The position numbers and the translations under genes were made by a program. Shown in pieces: positions 1 to 6,967 of a stretch of DNA of 8,406 nt. The notes under the pieces are model-generated. The model saw only the letters and a list, made by a program, of their open reading frames with translations. It was not told the DNA's origin and did not search any database. Position 1 is the first letter of the stretch. The number at the start of each line of letters is the position of its first letter. This DNA is from Fidelibacterota bacterium (GTDB lineage Bacteria; Fidelibacterota; UBA8477; JABMPR01), in NCBI GenBank assembly GCA_030595455.1, contig JAUVDF010000031.1, positions 1 to 8,406 of the forward strand, in the 5' to 3' direction.

Positions 1-461
1 GAGATAAAGATAGCTTTGGGTGTTTTCGCAGGATCGGCAATTTTGCTGAATGGACGTTGACGCAGGGCTGGCCACAGACCACTATTTAATAATATTTTTT
101 TGGCCTGGTCCGTTGAAAAATTATCAACCTGAGTTTTGCTAAAGCTTTCAAAACTTTCATGTGCATCCGCACTCACATCAACAATGACCCGTTGAATTAC
201 ACGTCGCTCGCCTCGAACAATTTCGCGTACTGTGCCAGCTGCTGGTGACCTGAAAACAACTTCGGGTACTTGCTTATTTGTAAACAAGACCGATCCACGT
301 TCTACTGTGTCACCGGGTTCCACCTTCATGGCTGGTCGCAAAGCTCTGAAATCTGTGGGCTGGACAGCAATGGCTGTAGTTTTGTGAGCTTTTTCGATAC
401 GCCGTTCAGCTGAGCCTTGTAACGGTATATCGTAACCCTTTTTAAGTTTAAACATTCCCAT
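1..461 (-). CDS. nqrA: Na+-translocating NADH:quinone reductase subunit A, N-terminal part (cut by window edge)
   Basis: NqrA is the peripheral cytoplasmic-side subunit of the Na+-NQR respiratory complex, which oxidises NADH, reduces quinone and exports Na+. Translating the minus strand gives 153 residues beginning MGMFKLKKGYDIPLQGSAER. This matches the family's start (a 'hKhKKGxDhPhxG' pattern), followed by a lipoyl/barrel-sandwich-like stretch around residues 68-95 (FRSPAAGTVREIVRGERRV) and the conserved SGLWPALRQRPFSKIADP at about 126-143. The family is usually about 450 residues, so roughly two thirds lies beyond the left edge. I chose the ATG at 461-459 because GGAGA lies 9 nt upstream; a second in-frame ATG two codons on is too far from it. 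nqrA is normally first in nqrABCDEF, and its position here, directly after a divergent promoter region, fits that. No frameshift is seen in the visible part. Confidence 0.93.
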   Translation of the reverse strand, partial: MGMFKLKKGYDIPLQGSAERRIEKAHKTTAIAVQPTDFRALRPAMKVEPGDTVERGSVLFTNKQVPEVVFRSPAAGTVREIVRGERRVIQRVIVDVSADAHESFESFSKTQVDNFSTDQAKKILLNSGLWPALRQRPFSKIADPAKTPKAIFI

Positions 462-506
462 TAGAATGTGTCTCCGTGTTGGTTTGTATCGCTTTTATTC
501 TGAGTT

Positions 507-522
507 GTTCACCGTGATGAAC
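507..522 (-). other. short dyad in the nqrA leader
   Basis: GTTCA and TGAAC arms enclose six bases, with a possible extra G-U pair, in what would be the nqrA 5' untranslated region. It could form a small RNA hairpin or be a protein-binding dyad. No run of T follows it in either direction, so it is not a terminator. No known riboswitch was recognised here. Confidence 0.2.
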
Positions 523-553
523 CCCAAGAATGCGAACCCATTTTTAAACGGTT

Positions 554-582
554 TAGATACATATTACTAAAGCGCTTGTCAA
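554..582 (-). promoter_or_regulatory. candidate sigma70-type promoter for nqrA
   Basis: On the minus strand a perfect TTGACA (582-577) is followed after 17 nt by TATCTA (559-554), a weaker -10 match. Transcription would start near 547, giving a leader of about 85 nt before the nqrA ATG. The dyad TAAAC-G-GTTTA (545-555) overlaps the -10/start region and could be an operator. This is inferred from consensus only. Confidence 0.4.
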
Positions 583-642
583 GGTGTTCATTAATGCGTT
601 TTGACACAAATACAAAATACATGCCATGAGAATTCAATCTTT

Positions 643-671
643 TTGAAAATAGTTGCTTTTGCTGAGATAAT
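643..671 (+). promoter_or_regulatory. candidate sigma70-type promoter for the ffh operon
   Basis: TTGAAA (643-648) and GATAAT (666-671) are separated by 17 nt, each a 5/6 match to consensus. Transcription would start near 678, leaving a leader of about 150 nt before the ffh ATG. A weaker alternative closer to the gene is TTTACA (760-765) with TAATAG (782-787), spacer 16 nt. The choice between them cannot be made from sequence alone. Confidence 0.45.
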
Positions 672-815
672 TAAGCCTGAGAAAACCCCACAAATTCCAC
701 ATCTTGCTTACTCATGAAACTCATTGCCCACCCATGGTTGCTCGGCTATCTTGCGCCGCTTTACACGAGCTATATATGAAATAATAGTTTAGTGGTGAAG
801 AAATAATTGACGGTT

Positions 816-828
816 GAGGAAATAGGAG
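816..828 (+). promoter_or_regulatory. ribosome binding region of ffh
   Basis: Two SD-like stretches precede the ATG at 831: GAGGA (816-820), spaced 10 nt, and AGGAG (824-828), only 2 nt away. The first has the more workable spacing. Both lie downstream of the alternative TTG at 807 and so support the ATG as start. Confidence 0.5.
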
Positions 829-830
829 TA

Positions 831-2153
831 ATGCTCGAACAACTCTCACAAAATCTAGACGGTGTTTTTAAAAAACTCCGCGGCCATGGCAAGTTATCTG
901 AAGCTAATGTTTCAGACGCCATGCGTGAGGTTAGAAGGGCACTCCTTGAAGCCGACGTCAATTATAAAGTTGTTCGTACTTTCGTAAATTCTGTAAAAGA
1001 AAAAGCACTGGGCTCTGAAGTCCTGCGTTCTATCACGCCGGGACAACAGATTGTAAAAATTATCCATGAAGAGCTTATTGTACTGCTTGGACAGAAAACT
1101 GCAGAGCTTGAACTTTCAGGAAATCCGGCCATTATTCTTTTGGTCGGTTTGCAAGGTTCAGGAAAAACAACAACCTCGGCTAAGTTAGCACGCAATCTAC
1201 GTAAAGATGGGCGTCAGCCCCTTTTGGTAGCTTGTGATGTTTATCGACCGGCAGCTATAACCCAGTTGCAGGTCCTTGGTAAACAACTGGATATTCCAGT
1301 TTATGCTGAAGAAGGTAATCAGGACGTAGTCAAGATTGCACAAAATGCAATTCGGGAATCCGTCCGTTATGCCGCCAATGTGGTTATTGTTGATACTGCC
1401 GGTAGATTACATGTTGATTCTGACATGATGGATGAGGTTAAAAGGCTCCAACAAGCGCTAAAACCAGCTGAAACACTATTTGTGGCAGATGCCATGACTG
1501 GTCAGGATGCGGTTAATGCAGCAGGGACTTTCGCGGAAGCGGTCGATCTGACGGGAGTCATCCTTACGAAGTTGGATGGTGATGCACGCGGTGGTGCAGC
1601 ACTTTCTGTCCGTGAGGTTACTGGAAAACCCATCAAGTATGTCGGAGTGGGCGAACATCTTGACAAACTGGAGGTTTTCCATCCAGACCGTATGGCTGGA
1701 CGCATATTGGGAATGGGAGACATTGTCTCTCTGGTGGAAAAAGCTCAGGAAGATATCGATGTCGATGAGGCTGCAAAGCTAGAAGAAAAGATGCTCAAAA
1801 ATACCTTCGATCTGGAGGATTTTAAGCAGCAGCTGAAACAACTGAAGTCTATGGGATCAATGGGCGATTTAATGTCTATGATACCTGGAATGAAGGGAAT
1901 AAAAGATGTTGATATTGATGAAAAAAGGTTGACTAGGATTGAAGCAATTATTAACTCTATGACCCTTGTCGAAAGACGGAGACCACAGGTATTGAATGGT
2001 AGCCGTCGGAAAAGAATCGCCACGGGGTCTGGAACGAAGGTTCAGGATGTGAACCAGTTGATAAAGCAGTTCCAGTCAATGCGGAAGATGATGAAGAAAT
2101 TTGGAAAAATGAATAAAAGGCAGTTAATGAAAAATCTGCCTATGGGATTTTAA
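831..2153 (+). CDS. ffh: signal recognition particle protein Ffh (SRP54 GTPase)
   Basis: Ffh binds SRP RNA and the signal sequences of nascent chains, then docks with FtsY to deliver ribosomes to the membrane. The 440-residue product has an N domain (about 1-90, including LREV-like MREVRRALLEADVNYKVV) and a G domain with P-loop GLQGSGKT (106-113), DVYRPAA (136-142), DTAGR (188-192), TKLDGDARGG (246-255) and GVGEHLDKLEVF (272-283). The methionine-rich M domain (about 320-440) contains the RNA-binding stretch GSRRKRIATGSGTKVQDVNQL (from 390) and a basic MRKMMKKF segment. Length is typical. I start at ATG 831 because MLEQLSQNLDGVFKKLRG aligns with family N termini; an in-frame TTG at 807 would add eight residues and lacks a good SD. 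It is the first gene of the operon. Confidence 0.95.
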   Translation: MLEQLSQNLDGVFKKLRGHGKLSEANVSDAMREVRRALLEADVNYKVVRTFVNSVKEKALGSEVLRSITPGQQIVKIIHEELIVLLGQKTAELELSGNPAIILLVGLQGSGKTTTSAKLARNLRKDGRQPLLVACDVYRPAAITQLQVLGKQLDIPVYAEEGNQDVVKIAQNAIRESVRYAANVVIVDTAGRLHVDSDMMDEVKRLQQALKPAETLFVADAMTGQDAVNAAGTFAEAVDLTGVILTKLDGDARGGAALSVREVTGKPIKYVGVGEHLDKLEVFHPDRMAGRILGMGDIVSLVEKAQEDIDVDEAAKLEEKMLKNTFDLEDFKQQLKQLKSMGSMGDLMSMIPGMKGIKDVDIDEKRLTRIEAIINSMTLVERRRPQVLNGSRRKRIATGSGTKVQDVNQLIKQFQSMRKMMKKFGKMNKRQLMKNLPMGF

Positions 2154-2158
2154 GGAGG
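2152..2158 (+). promoter_or_regulatory. strong SD that fixes the TTG start of rpsP
   Basis: AAGGAGG overlaps the ffh stop codon (TAA 2151-2153) and lies 7 nt before TTG at 2166. This near-perfect anti-16S match explains how the weak TTG start can serve a highly expressed ribosomal protein, and suggests translational coupling with ffh. Confidence 0.85.
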
Positions 2159-2165
2159 ACACCAC

Positions 2166-2762
2166 TTGGCTGTCAAAATCAGACTGAAACGGTTGGGAAA
2201 AAAGAAACAACCTTTCTATCGTATTGTTGTTGCAGATTCTCGGGCCCCACGCGATGGACGCTCAATTGAAAAGATCGGGCACTATAACCCAATCACAGAT
2301 CCTGCTGAACTTGTTATCAATGAAGAACGTTTGTTCCATTGGTTGGATGAGGGCGCTCAGACGAGCGACACTGTATTCAGCCTGCTTCGTGGCAGAGGGC
2401 TTACACTCAAATATGAGTTGAAAAGCCGGAATGCTGATGAAGCTACGATCAACAAAGAAATGCAGAAGTGGGAACTAGCCCAAGGTGAGCGTGGCAAAAA
2501 GAAGGCCGCCGCTGCATCTGCAAAGCTAGCCAAAGCTGAAGCTGAGAAACAGGCCGAAGAAGAAGCAGCAAAAAAAGCTGAAAAAGCTGAAGCTGCTGCA
2601 AAAGAAGTAGCTGAGGAACCTGTGGCTGAAGAAACTGTTGAAGAAGTAGTTGAAGAAACAGTCGTTGAAGAAGAAGCTACTAAAAAAGTAGAAGAAGCTG
2701 AAGCCGCTGTAGAAAAGGCCGTTGAAGAGACCGCCGAAAGTACGGAGAAAGAAGATTCTTAA
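2166..2762 (+). CDS. rpsP: 30S ribosomal protein bS16 with a long C-terminal tail
   Basis: bS16 is an early-binding protein of the 30S subunit. Residues 1 to about 82 are the conserved core: [20 protein letters not shown], then [19 protein letters not shown] and [23 protein letters not shown]. Core-only family members are usually about 80-90 residues, but this one is 198. Residues about 83-106 ([21 protein letters not shown]) resemble the extension found in Bacteroidetes-type bS16. Residues about 107-198 are low-complexity, Lys/Ala-rich at first and then dominated by Glu, Ala and Val with Lys, ending in [13 protein letters not shown] acidic residues. They are probably helical or disordered. 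Translation starts at TTG 2166, since the family motif begins exactly there and AAGGAGG is 7 nt upstream. The frame is intact through the repetitive tail. Confidence 0.95.
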   Translation: MAVKIRLKRLGKKKQPFYRIVVADSRAPRDGRSIEKIGHYNPITDPAELVINEERLFHWLDEGAQTSDTVFSLLRGRGLTLKYELKSRNADEATINKEMQKWELAQGERGKKKAAAASAKLAKAEAEKQAEEEAAKKAEKAEAAAKEVAEEPVAEETVEEVVEETVVEEEATKKVEEAEAAVEKAVEETAESTEKEDS

Positions 2763-2823
2763 GAAGCTGAAAGGATTCCTTACCAACAATCAGGAAGATT
2801 CCATAACCCACGGAGGTATGACC

Positions 2824-3057
2824 ATGAAAGAGTTTGTCGAGTACGTAGCTAAATGTCTAGTAGACAATCCAGACGACGTTGAGGTCAATCAAGTAGATAG
2901 TGAAAGGGTAACAATCTTTGAATTGAGGGTAGCTAAGGAGGACATTGGTAAGGTCATTGGCCGCCAAGGCCGGACCGCTAAAGCATTTCGTACTTTATTG
3001 GCTGCAATTTCGGCAAAAGCAGGTACCAATCGTGCCATGCTTGAAATTATCGAATAG
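2824..3057 (+). CDS. khpA: KhpA, small KH-domain RNA-binding protein
   Basis: This 77-residue protein is the size of KhpA (about 75-80), a KH-domain protein that binds diverse RNAs, often as a partner of KhpB/Jag, and affects cell division or envelope synthesis in Gram-positive species. The KH signature is clear: EDIGKVIGRQGRTAKAFRTLL (from residue 39), with the GxxG loop GRQG at 46-49. I choose ATG 2824, which has GGAGG (2812-2816) at 7 nt; the ATG at 2818 is only 1 nt from that SD. The frame is also open upstream into the rpsP tail, but that part has no family similarity. It follows rpsP by 61 nt and precedes rimM by 5 nt, the order rpsP-khpA-rimM-trmD-rplS seen in several phyla. Confidence 0.92.
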   Translation: MKEFVEYVAKCLVDNPDDVEVNQVDSERVTIFELRVAKEDIGKVIGRQGRTAKAFRTLLAAISAKAGTNRAMLEIIE

Positions 3058-3062
3058 AGCCA

Positions 3063-3578
3063 ATGCAACCAATTGAGGTGAACAGGACTGCCATTGGTGT
3101 GGTTCGGAAACCTCATGGGGTTCGAGGGGGACTTAAGGTGACCCTTCATAATATCGACCTTAAAATGTTCCAGAATCTGGAGCAGCTTTTTGTAAAGACG
3201 GGTAGTAATTGGAAGCAACTTACGCTCAATAGTTCACAAGGTTATGACGACTATGCAATTCTCAGCTTCAAAGAGATCAAAGATCGCACAGAAGCAGAAG
3301 CATATCGTGATCAGGAGATTTATACAAATCGTGATGAATTGCCAGACCTTGATGACAGCGAGTTTTATATTGATGATCTTGTAGGCTGTGTGGTTGTGGA
3401 TGAGGAACGGAAACCACTTGGAAAGGTGGTGGAAATTTTGACTCCAGGAGCACATGAGGTTCTGGTTGTGCAACAAGGTGACCAGGAAACTCTGGTTCCC
3501 CTTGTAGATGAATGGGTGACAGATATTAACATTGAAGCCAAATGCATTCAAGTCAACAGTGCTGAGGAGATCAAATGA
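3063..3578 (+). CDS. rimM: 16S rRNA processing / 30S maturation factor RimM
   Basis: RimM binds uS19 and assists assembly of the 30S head. The 171-residue product has the N-terminal RimM domain (about 9-90), with AIGVVRKPHGVRGGLKV and the EAEAYRDQEIY segment, and a C-terminal PRC-barrel (about 100-170) starting FYIDDLVGCVVVDE and including LTPGAHEVLVV and LVPLVDEWV. Length is typical. ATG 3063 lies 5 nt after the khpA stop and has only a weak SD (purine-rich GAATAGAG), so translation may depend on coupling to khpA. An alternative GTG at 3078 would remove five residues. The gene ends in an ATGA overlap with trmD. Confidence 0.94.
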   Translation: MQPIEVNRTAIGVVRKPHGVRGGLKVTLHNIDLKMFQNLEQLFVKTGSNWKQLTLNSSQGYDDYAILSFKEIKDRTEAEAYRDQEIYTNRDELPDLDDSEFYIDDLVGCVVVDEERKPLGKVVEILTPGAHEVLVVQQGDQETLVPLVDEWVTDINIEAKCIQVNSAEEIK

Positions 3579-4294
3579 TTATCGATGTGATCACTACCTT
3601 TCCTGATACGGTTAGAGCCTTTCGGGAAATGGGGATAGTTGGTCGAGCTTTTGATAGTGGTTTGGCAGAGTTAAAGTGTTGGGATATCCGTGATTATGCG
3701 GATGATACCTATAAGCATATTGACGATGTTCCATTCGGTGGCGGACCAGGGATGATTATTAAACCTGATCCATTGTTTAGAGCCTTTGAAGCTATTGAAA
3801 AACTTCGTAAAGGTCATGGGCATCGCATCTTTTTGACACCGCAAGGAAGACCATTCAAGCAAAATTCAGCTGAGAAACTTGTAGATCACGATCACGTGGT
3901 ATTGCTCTGTGGGCGATACAAAGGGATTGATCAAAGAGTAAGAGATGAACTCATTGATGAAGAGATTAGTCTGGGAGATTTTGTGCTCTCAGGTGGTGAA
4001 ATAGCAGCGTTTGCTGTTATTGATGCCATGGTTCGCTTACTCCCTGGAGCAGTTAATGATGAAGGTTCTACTAAATCAGATACTTTTCCTGTTGGATTAT
4101 TGGATGCTCCGTATTATACCCGCCCCTCTGAGTACCGTGGTTTGAAGGTACCAGATGTTTTACTCTCTGGGCACCATGCAGAGATTGATAAGTGGAGAGA
4201 ACAGCAACGCCTGGAGCGCACTAAAGATAAGCGCCCAGACTTGTTTGATAGATATATGAGAGGACTGGAGGATAGTCATGAACAAAGTAAATAA
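3575..4294 (+). CDS. trmD: tRNA (guanine37-N1)-methyltransferase TrmD
   Basis: TrmD methylates G37 of tRNAs using AdoMet, preventing +1 frameshifting; it is a trefoil-knot SPOUT enzyme. The 239 residues align with E. coli without shift at the key sites: PFGGGPGM (53-60), [11 protein letters not shown] (112-122), [10 protein letters not shown] (133-142), catalytic Arg154 in MVRLLPG and Asp169 in KSDTF. Also conserved are [10 protein letters not shown] (175-184) and [13 protein letters not shown] (196-208). Residue 116 is Lys, where E. coli and many bacteria have Glu; I recall Lys in Bacteroidetes TrmD, so this looks lineage-specific rather than inactivating. GAGGAG (3564-3569) is 5 nt before the ATG, which overlaps the rimM stop (ATGA). 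The 3' end overlaps rplS by 17 nt. Confidence 0.96.
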   Translation: MIIDVITTFPDTVRAFREMGIVGRAFDSGLAELKCWDIRDYADDTYKHIDDVPFGGGPGMIIKPDPLFRAFEAIEKLRKGHGHRIFLTPQGRPFKQNSAEKLVDHDHVVLLCGRYKGIDQRVRDELIDEEISLGDFVLSGGEIAAFAVIDAMVRLLPGAVNDEGSTKSDTFPVGLLDAPYYTRPSEYRGLKVPDVLLSGHHAEIDKWREQQRLERTKDKRPDLFDRYMRGLEDSHEQSK

Positions 4295-4625
4295 CCTGGT
4301 GGCAGGCCAGCTGAAAACTGATCTACCTGATTTCAAACCGGGTGATACTGTCGCAGTAGATGTAAAAGTTATTGAAGGTCAAAAAGAAAGAATTCAGGTC
4401 TTCGAGGGTAATGTAATTGCCCGCACCGGTAAAGGTATTAATGCTACTTTTACTGTTAGAAAGATCTCAAATGGTATTGGTGTTGAGAGAATATTCCCAC
4501 TCCATGCTCCCACTGTTGCTGGTATTAAGGTATTACGTCGTGGTAAAGTACGTCGTGCCAAACTTTATTATCTTCGCAAATTGCGCGGTAAGAAAGCCAG
4601 AATCAAAGAACAGAGAGAATTCTAA
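4278..4625 (+). CDS. rplS: 50S ribosomal protein bL19
   Basis: bL19 sits at the 30S-50S interface. The 115-residue product is the normal length and carries the family pattern throughout: [66 protein letters not shown] and the basic C-terminal [25 protein letters not shown] (4267-4271) lies 6 nt before the ATG. Both SD and start are inside the end of trmD, overlapping by 17 nt in a different frame, which suggests translational coupling. It is the last gene of the operon; an intrinsic terminator follows 37 nt after the stop. Confidence 0.97.
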   Translation: MNKVNNLVAGQLKTDLPDFKPGDTVAVDVKVIEGQKERIQVFEGNVIARTGKGINATFTVRKISNGIGVERIFPLHAPTVAGIKVLRRGKVRRAKLYYLRKLRGKKARIKEQREF

Positions 4626-4661
4626 GGTTCTTCTTGTAGGATCATTGCGATCCATACTTTT

Positions 4662-4692
4662 AAAAGGCTGTCCAGAAGGGCAGCCTTTTTTT
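4662..4692 (+). terminator. intrinsic terminator of the ffh-rplS operon
   Basis: AAAAGGCTGTCC pairs with GGGCAGCCTTTT around an AGAA loop (4674-4677), giving 12 pairs including one G-T wobble, and runs into seven T (4686-4692). A smaller hairpin, GGATC-ATTGC-GATCC (4639-4653), lies just upstream without its own T run. Confidence 0.93.
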
Positions 4693-4755
4693 ATGCCCCA
4701 GACAAAACAGGACACAGATATTGCATTTTAACCTGACAACTATTAAGGTGCATCC

Positions 4756-5526
4756 ATGCTGGAGAATCTGACCCTTTTAAACATTGCCGCTGTACTTCTA
4801 ATTGGAGCATCAGCCGGATTTATTAACGTCCTGGCCGGTGGAGGCTCATTTCTGACTCTGCCTCTGCTGATATTCTTAGGCCTCCCACCAAACCTTGCTA
4901 ATGGAACGAATCGCCTGGCTATTCTCATGCAGAATGCTTTTGCCATTGGGCGATTTATGCACAAGCAGGTAAATCCGGGTCGGTTTGCGATTAAAGCAGC
5001 TAGTTTTGCCTTACCGGGAGGAATCATAGGTGCCTGGTTGGCAACTTTGGTCAGTAATGCTCAGTTTCGAATAAGCCTTGCCTTAGTAATGATTGTCATG
5101 TCCCTGTTTACCTTGCTTTCAAACAAAAAATCTAAGGGTCTGCCTGACCCTCTAGATCCAGAAAGCTATGCTGGGACCTGGCTTGCTCCAGGAATAGGCT
5201 ACTTCTTTGTCGGTATCTATGGTGGGTACATCCAGGCAGGTGTTGGGTTCTTGATCCTGACAGTGCTGTTATGGCAGAATATTAACCTGGTCCACGGTAA
5301 CGCTGTCAAGCTTACCATTATCTTTTTCTTTACGGCAACTGCGCTCATCATATTTGCTATCAATGGACAAGTCAATTGGGGCATGGGGTTGATACTTGGG
5401 GTCGGGAATATGCTAGGAGCCTGGTTAGGAACTCATGTAGCCATTAAAAAGGGTCACGACTTTATTAAACATGTGGTTACAGTTGCGGTCATCGGATTTG
5501 CGATTAAACTATTACTCGATAGCTAA
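4756..5526 (+). CDS. TSUP-family (TauE/SafE) membrane transporter
   Basis: This 256-residue hydrophobic protein belongs to the TSUP family, whose characterised members move sulfite, sulfoacetate and related anions or organosulfur compounds across the inner membrane. The family's two internal repeats are visible: GASAGFINVLAGGGSFLTLPLL (from residue 17) and VGIYGGYIQAGVGFLILTVLLW (from 152). About seven to eight membrane segments can be drawn, with a polar loop at about 123-142 (NKKSKGLPDPLDPES). ATG 4756 has AAGGTG (4745-4750) at 5 nt. It comes 63 nt after the rplS terminator and 33 nt before selA, so it probably begins a new unit; I see no convincing promoter in that gap. The substrate cannot be read from sequence. 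Proximity to selA makes a selenium or sulfur oxyanion possible, but this is inference. Confidence 0.85.
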   Translation: MLENLTLLNIAAVLLIGASAGFINVLAGGGSFLTLPLLIFLGLPPNLANGTNRLAILMQNAFAIGRFMHKQVNPGRFAIKAASFALPGGIIGAWLATLVSNAQFRISLALVMIVMSLFTLLSNKKSKGLPDPLDPESYAGTWLAPGIGYFFVGIYGGYIQAGVGFLILTVLLWQNINLVHGNAVKLTIIFFFTATALIIFAINGQVNWGMGLILGVGNMLGAWLGTHVAIKKGHDFIKHVVTVAVIGFAIKLLLDS

Positions 5527-5550
5527 TATTTAATTTTGTTTGTCCCAAGT

Positions 5551-5554
5551 GGAG
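5551..5554 (+). promoter_or_regulatory. SD that supports a TTG start for selA
   Basis: GGAG lies 5 nt before TTG at 5560. An upstream TTG (5536) and a downstream ATG (5584) in the same frame have no comparable SD. Confidence 0.6.
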
Positions 5555-5559
5555 TATTT

Positions 5560-6930
5560 TTGAAGAAATCACAAGCTGAAACTATGAACCTTTCTGATCT
5601 ACCAAGTGTTGATACTCTCCTGAAGCATATTGCCGGTATTGACCTTCCACACAATATGAAGCGTAATGAAGCCCGGAATATTTTGAGTGAGAGTCGCCAA
5701 AATCTGACCAAAGGTAAAGCTATAAAGCCAGAAAATATTAAAGATCAATACCAACAGAGATTACATAAGATAGCCAATTCTTTGCGGAAAGTAATTAACG
5801 GGACCGGTGTTATCATTCACACCAATCTGGGGCGATCACCATTAAGTGCAGCAATGTTCAAGGAGCTAGAGCTTTTACAGGATAGTTACGTGAACCTTGA
5901 GCTGGATCTTGAAGATGGCCGCAGAGGGAATCGCCATGATCATCTGCGACCCTGGATTCGTGCTCTGTCTGAAGCAGAGAATGGCATTCTCGTAAATAAT
6001 AACGCGGCGGCAGTATTGCTTGCGCTCAATAGTCTGGCTAACAAGAAGGAAGTTATTATTAGCCGGGGCCAGCTAGTTGAAATCGGTGGGTCTTTTCGAA
6101 TTCCGGAAATTCTTCGGAAAGCAGGCTCTAAGTTGGTAGAGGTTGGTACCACGAACCGAACCCATCTTAGTGATTATGAGTCGGCAATTACTGATCGGAC
6201 CAAACTCCTATTATGGGTGCATTCCTCAAATTATAAAATAACCGGGTTCACCAAGTCAGTTTCCCTGACAGAACTGGTAGAGCTAGGTGCCAAATACGAG
6301 ATTCCTGTGATGGCCGACCTGGGTAGTGGAGCCCTGGTGCCCATCGATAGTTTTGGTTTACAACGTGAACCACTTGTATCAGAGACTATTAGATCAGGGG
6401 TAGACGTCGTCACTTTTTCAGTGGATAAGCTACTGGGTGGACCACAAGGTGGGATTATCGCAGGTAAAGATCAGTTCATTAATAAAATAGAGCAGAACCA
6501 CCTCCTGCGAGCCTTAAGACCTGACAAGACCCAGATATTACTCACTCAGCAAGGTCTAAGGGCTTTTTCAAAGGGCGCTGGATTACTGGAACATATCCCG
6601 ATCTATGGAAAATTAGCCAGCAGTATCGAAGGACTCCAGGCTAGAGCGAAAAAGATCATTGCTGCGATTGATAGTCAGTCCCTATCAGTCAATATAATTG
6701 ACACAAAAGCTCAGGTTGGGTCTGGTGCATCACCTTCTGAAACCATGAACTCTATCGGGATCAGTCTGCAACATAAGCAGTTGAGAGCCGCAAAAATCTC
6801 AAGCTGTCTACGTGCCAATGAACCTGCTATCCTGGGACGAATCAAAGACGATTTATTTCTAATTGATTTAAAAGCCATCGATGAAACAGAAGATGCATTT
6901 GTCATTAAAGCCCTCAATAAGCTCAACTAA
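5560..6930 (+). CDS. selA: L-seryl-tRNA(Sec) selenium transferase (selenocysteine synthase)
   Basis: SelA is a PLP enzyme that converts Ser-tRNA(Sec) to Sec-tRNA(Sec) using selenophosphate. From TTG 5560 the product is 456 residues, close to E. coli SelA (463). It has the short helical N-terminal region (LPSVDTLLKHI, about 14-24), then VINGTGVIIHTNLGRSPLS (79-97), EAENGILVNNNAAAVLLAL, ISRGQLVEIGGSFRIPE, VEVGTTNRTHLSDY (193-206), ADLGSGAL (252-259) and the PLP-lysine motif FSVDKLLGGPQGG, with Lys290 as the Schiff-base residue (E. coli Lys295). The C-terminal part keeps LLRALRPDK and AILGRIKDD. The frame is intact. It lies 33 nt after the TSUP gene and 37 nt before the Nramp-like gene, all on one strand. 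selB, selC and selD are not in the window. Confidence 0.94.
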   Translation: MKKSQAETMNLSDLPSVDTLLKHIAGIDLPHNMKRNEARNILSESRQNLTKGKAIKPENIKDQYQQRLHKIANSLRKVINGTGVIIHTNLGRSPLSAAMFKELELLQDSYVNLELDLEDGRRGNRHDHLRPWIRALSEAENGILVNNNAAAVLLALNSLANKKEVIISRGQLVEIGGSFRIPEILRKAGSKLVEVGTTNRTHLSDYESAITDRTKLLLWVHSSNYKITGFTKSVSLTELVELGAKYEIPVMADLGSGALVPIDSFGLQREPLVSETIRSGVDVVTFSVDKLLGGPQGGIIAGKDQFINKIEQNHLLRALRPDKTQILLTQQGLRAFSKGAGLLEHIPIYGKLASSIEGLQARAKKIIAAIDSQSLSVNIIDTKAQVGSGASPSETMNSIGISLQHKQLRAAKISSCLRANEPAILGRIKDDLFLIDLKAIDETEDAFVIKALNKLN

Positions 6931-6967
6931 AAAAAATTGAATTAAATCTAGCTCTGGACACAACCCT

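Larger units (their letters stand above)
462..830. other. divergent intergenic region between nqrA and ffh
   Basis: This stretch of about 370 bases separates two outward-facing operons. I find one plausible promoter in each direction (listed separately), the dyads TAAAC-G-GTTTA (545-555) and GTTCA...TGAAC (507-522), and an imperfect pair GCTCG (740-744)...CGAGC (766-770) in the likely ffh leader. I searched by eye for the conserved apical loop of SRP RNA, for tRNA T-arms and for long ORFs, and recognised none. No repeats or insertion-sequence ends are apparent. Confidence 0.6.

Noticed and set aside
500..540. Minus-strand 10-codon upstream ORF in the nqrA leader
   Set aside because: There is no SD and no codon run suggestive of attenuation; very short frames of this kind occur by chance.
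735..775. Possible SRP RNA or tRNA gene in the ffh leader (GCTCG...CGAGC pair)
   Set aside because: The stem is short and broken; the SRP RNA GGAA tetraloop domain and tRNA T-arm/acceptor features are missing.
807..830. N-terminal extension of Ffh from a TTG at 807
   Set aside because: The eight extra residues do not match family N termini, the better SD sequences lie after this codon, and ATG 831 starts exactly where Ffh homologues begin.
2771..2781. Dyad AAGGA-T-TCCTT between rpsP and khpA as a terminator or attenuator
   Set aside because: The single-base centre cannot form a hairpin loop of useful size and no T run follows; the operon evidently continues.
2526..2789. A minus-strand Phe/Ser-rich frame opposite the rpsP tail
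   Set aside because: Its composition is the simple antisense image of GAA/AAG-rich codons; no SD or family similarity.
2722..2823. Longer KhpA starting inside rpsP
   Set aside because: The upstream codons overlap the bS16 tail, lack KH-family similarity, and the GGAGG at 2812-2816 points to ATG 2824.
4417..4731. A 104-codon plus-strand frame overlapping rplS and its terminator
   Set aside because: It is out of frame with the clearly conserved bL19, has no recognisable domain, and reads through the terminator hairpin.
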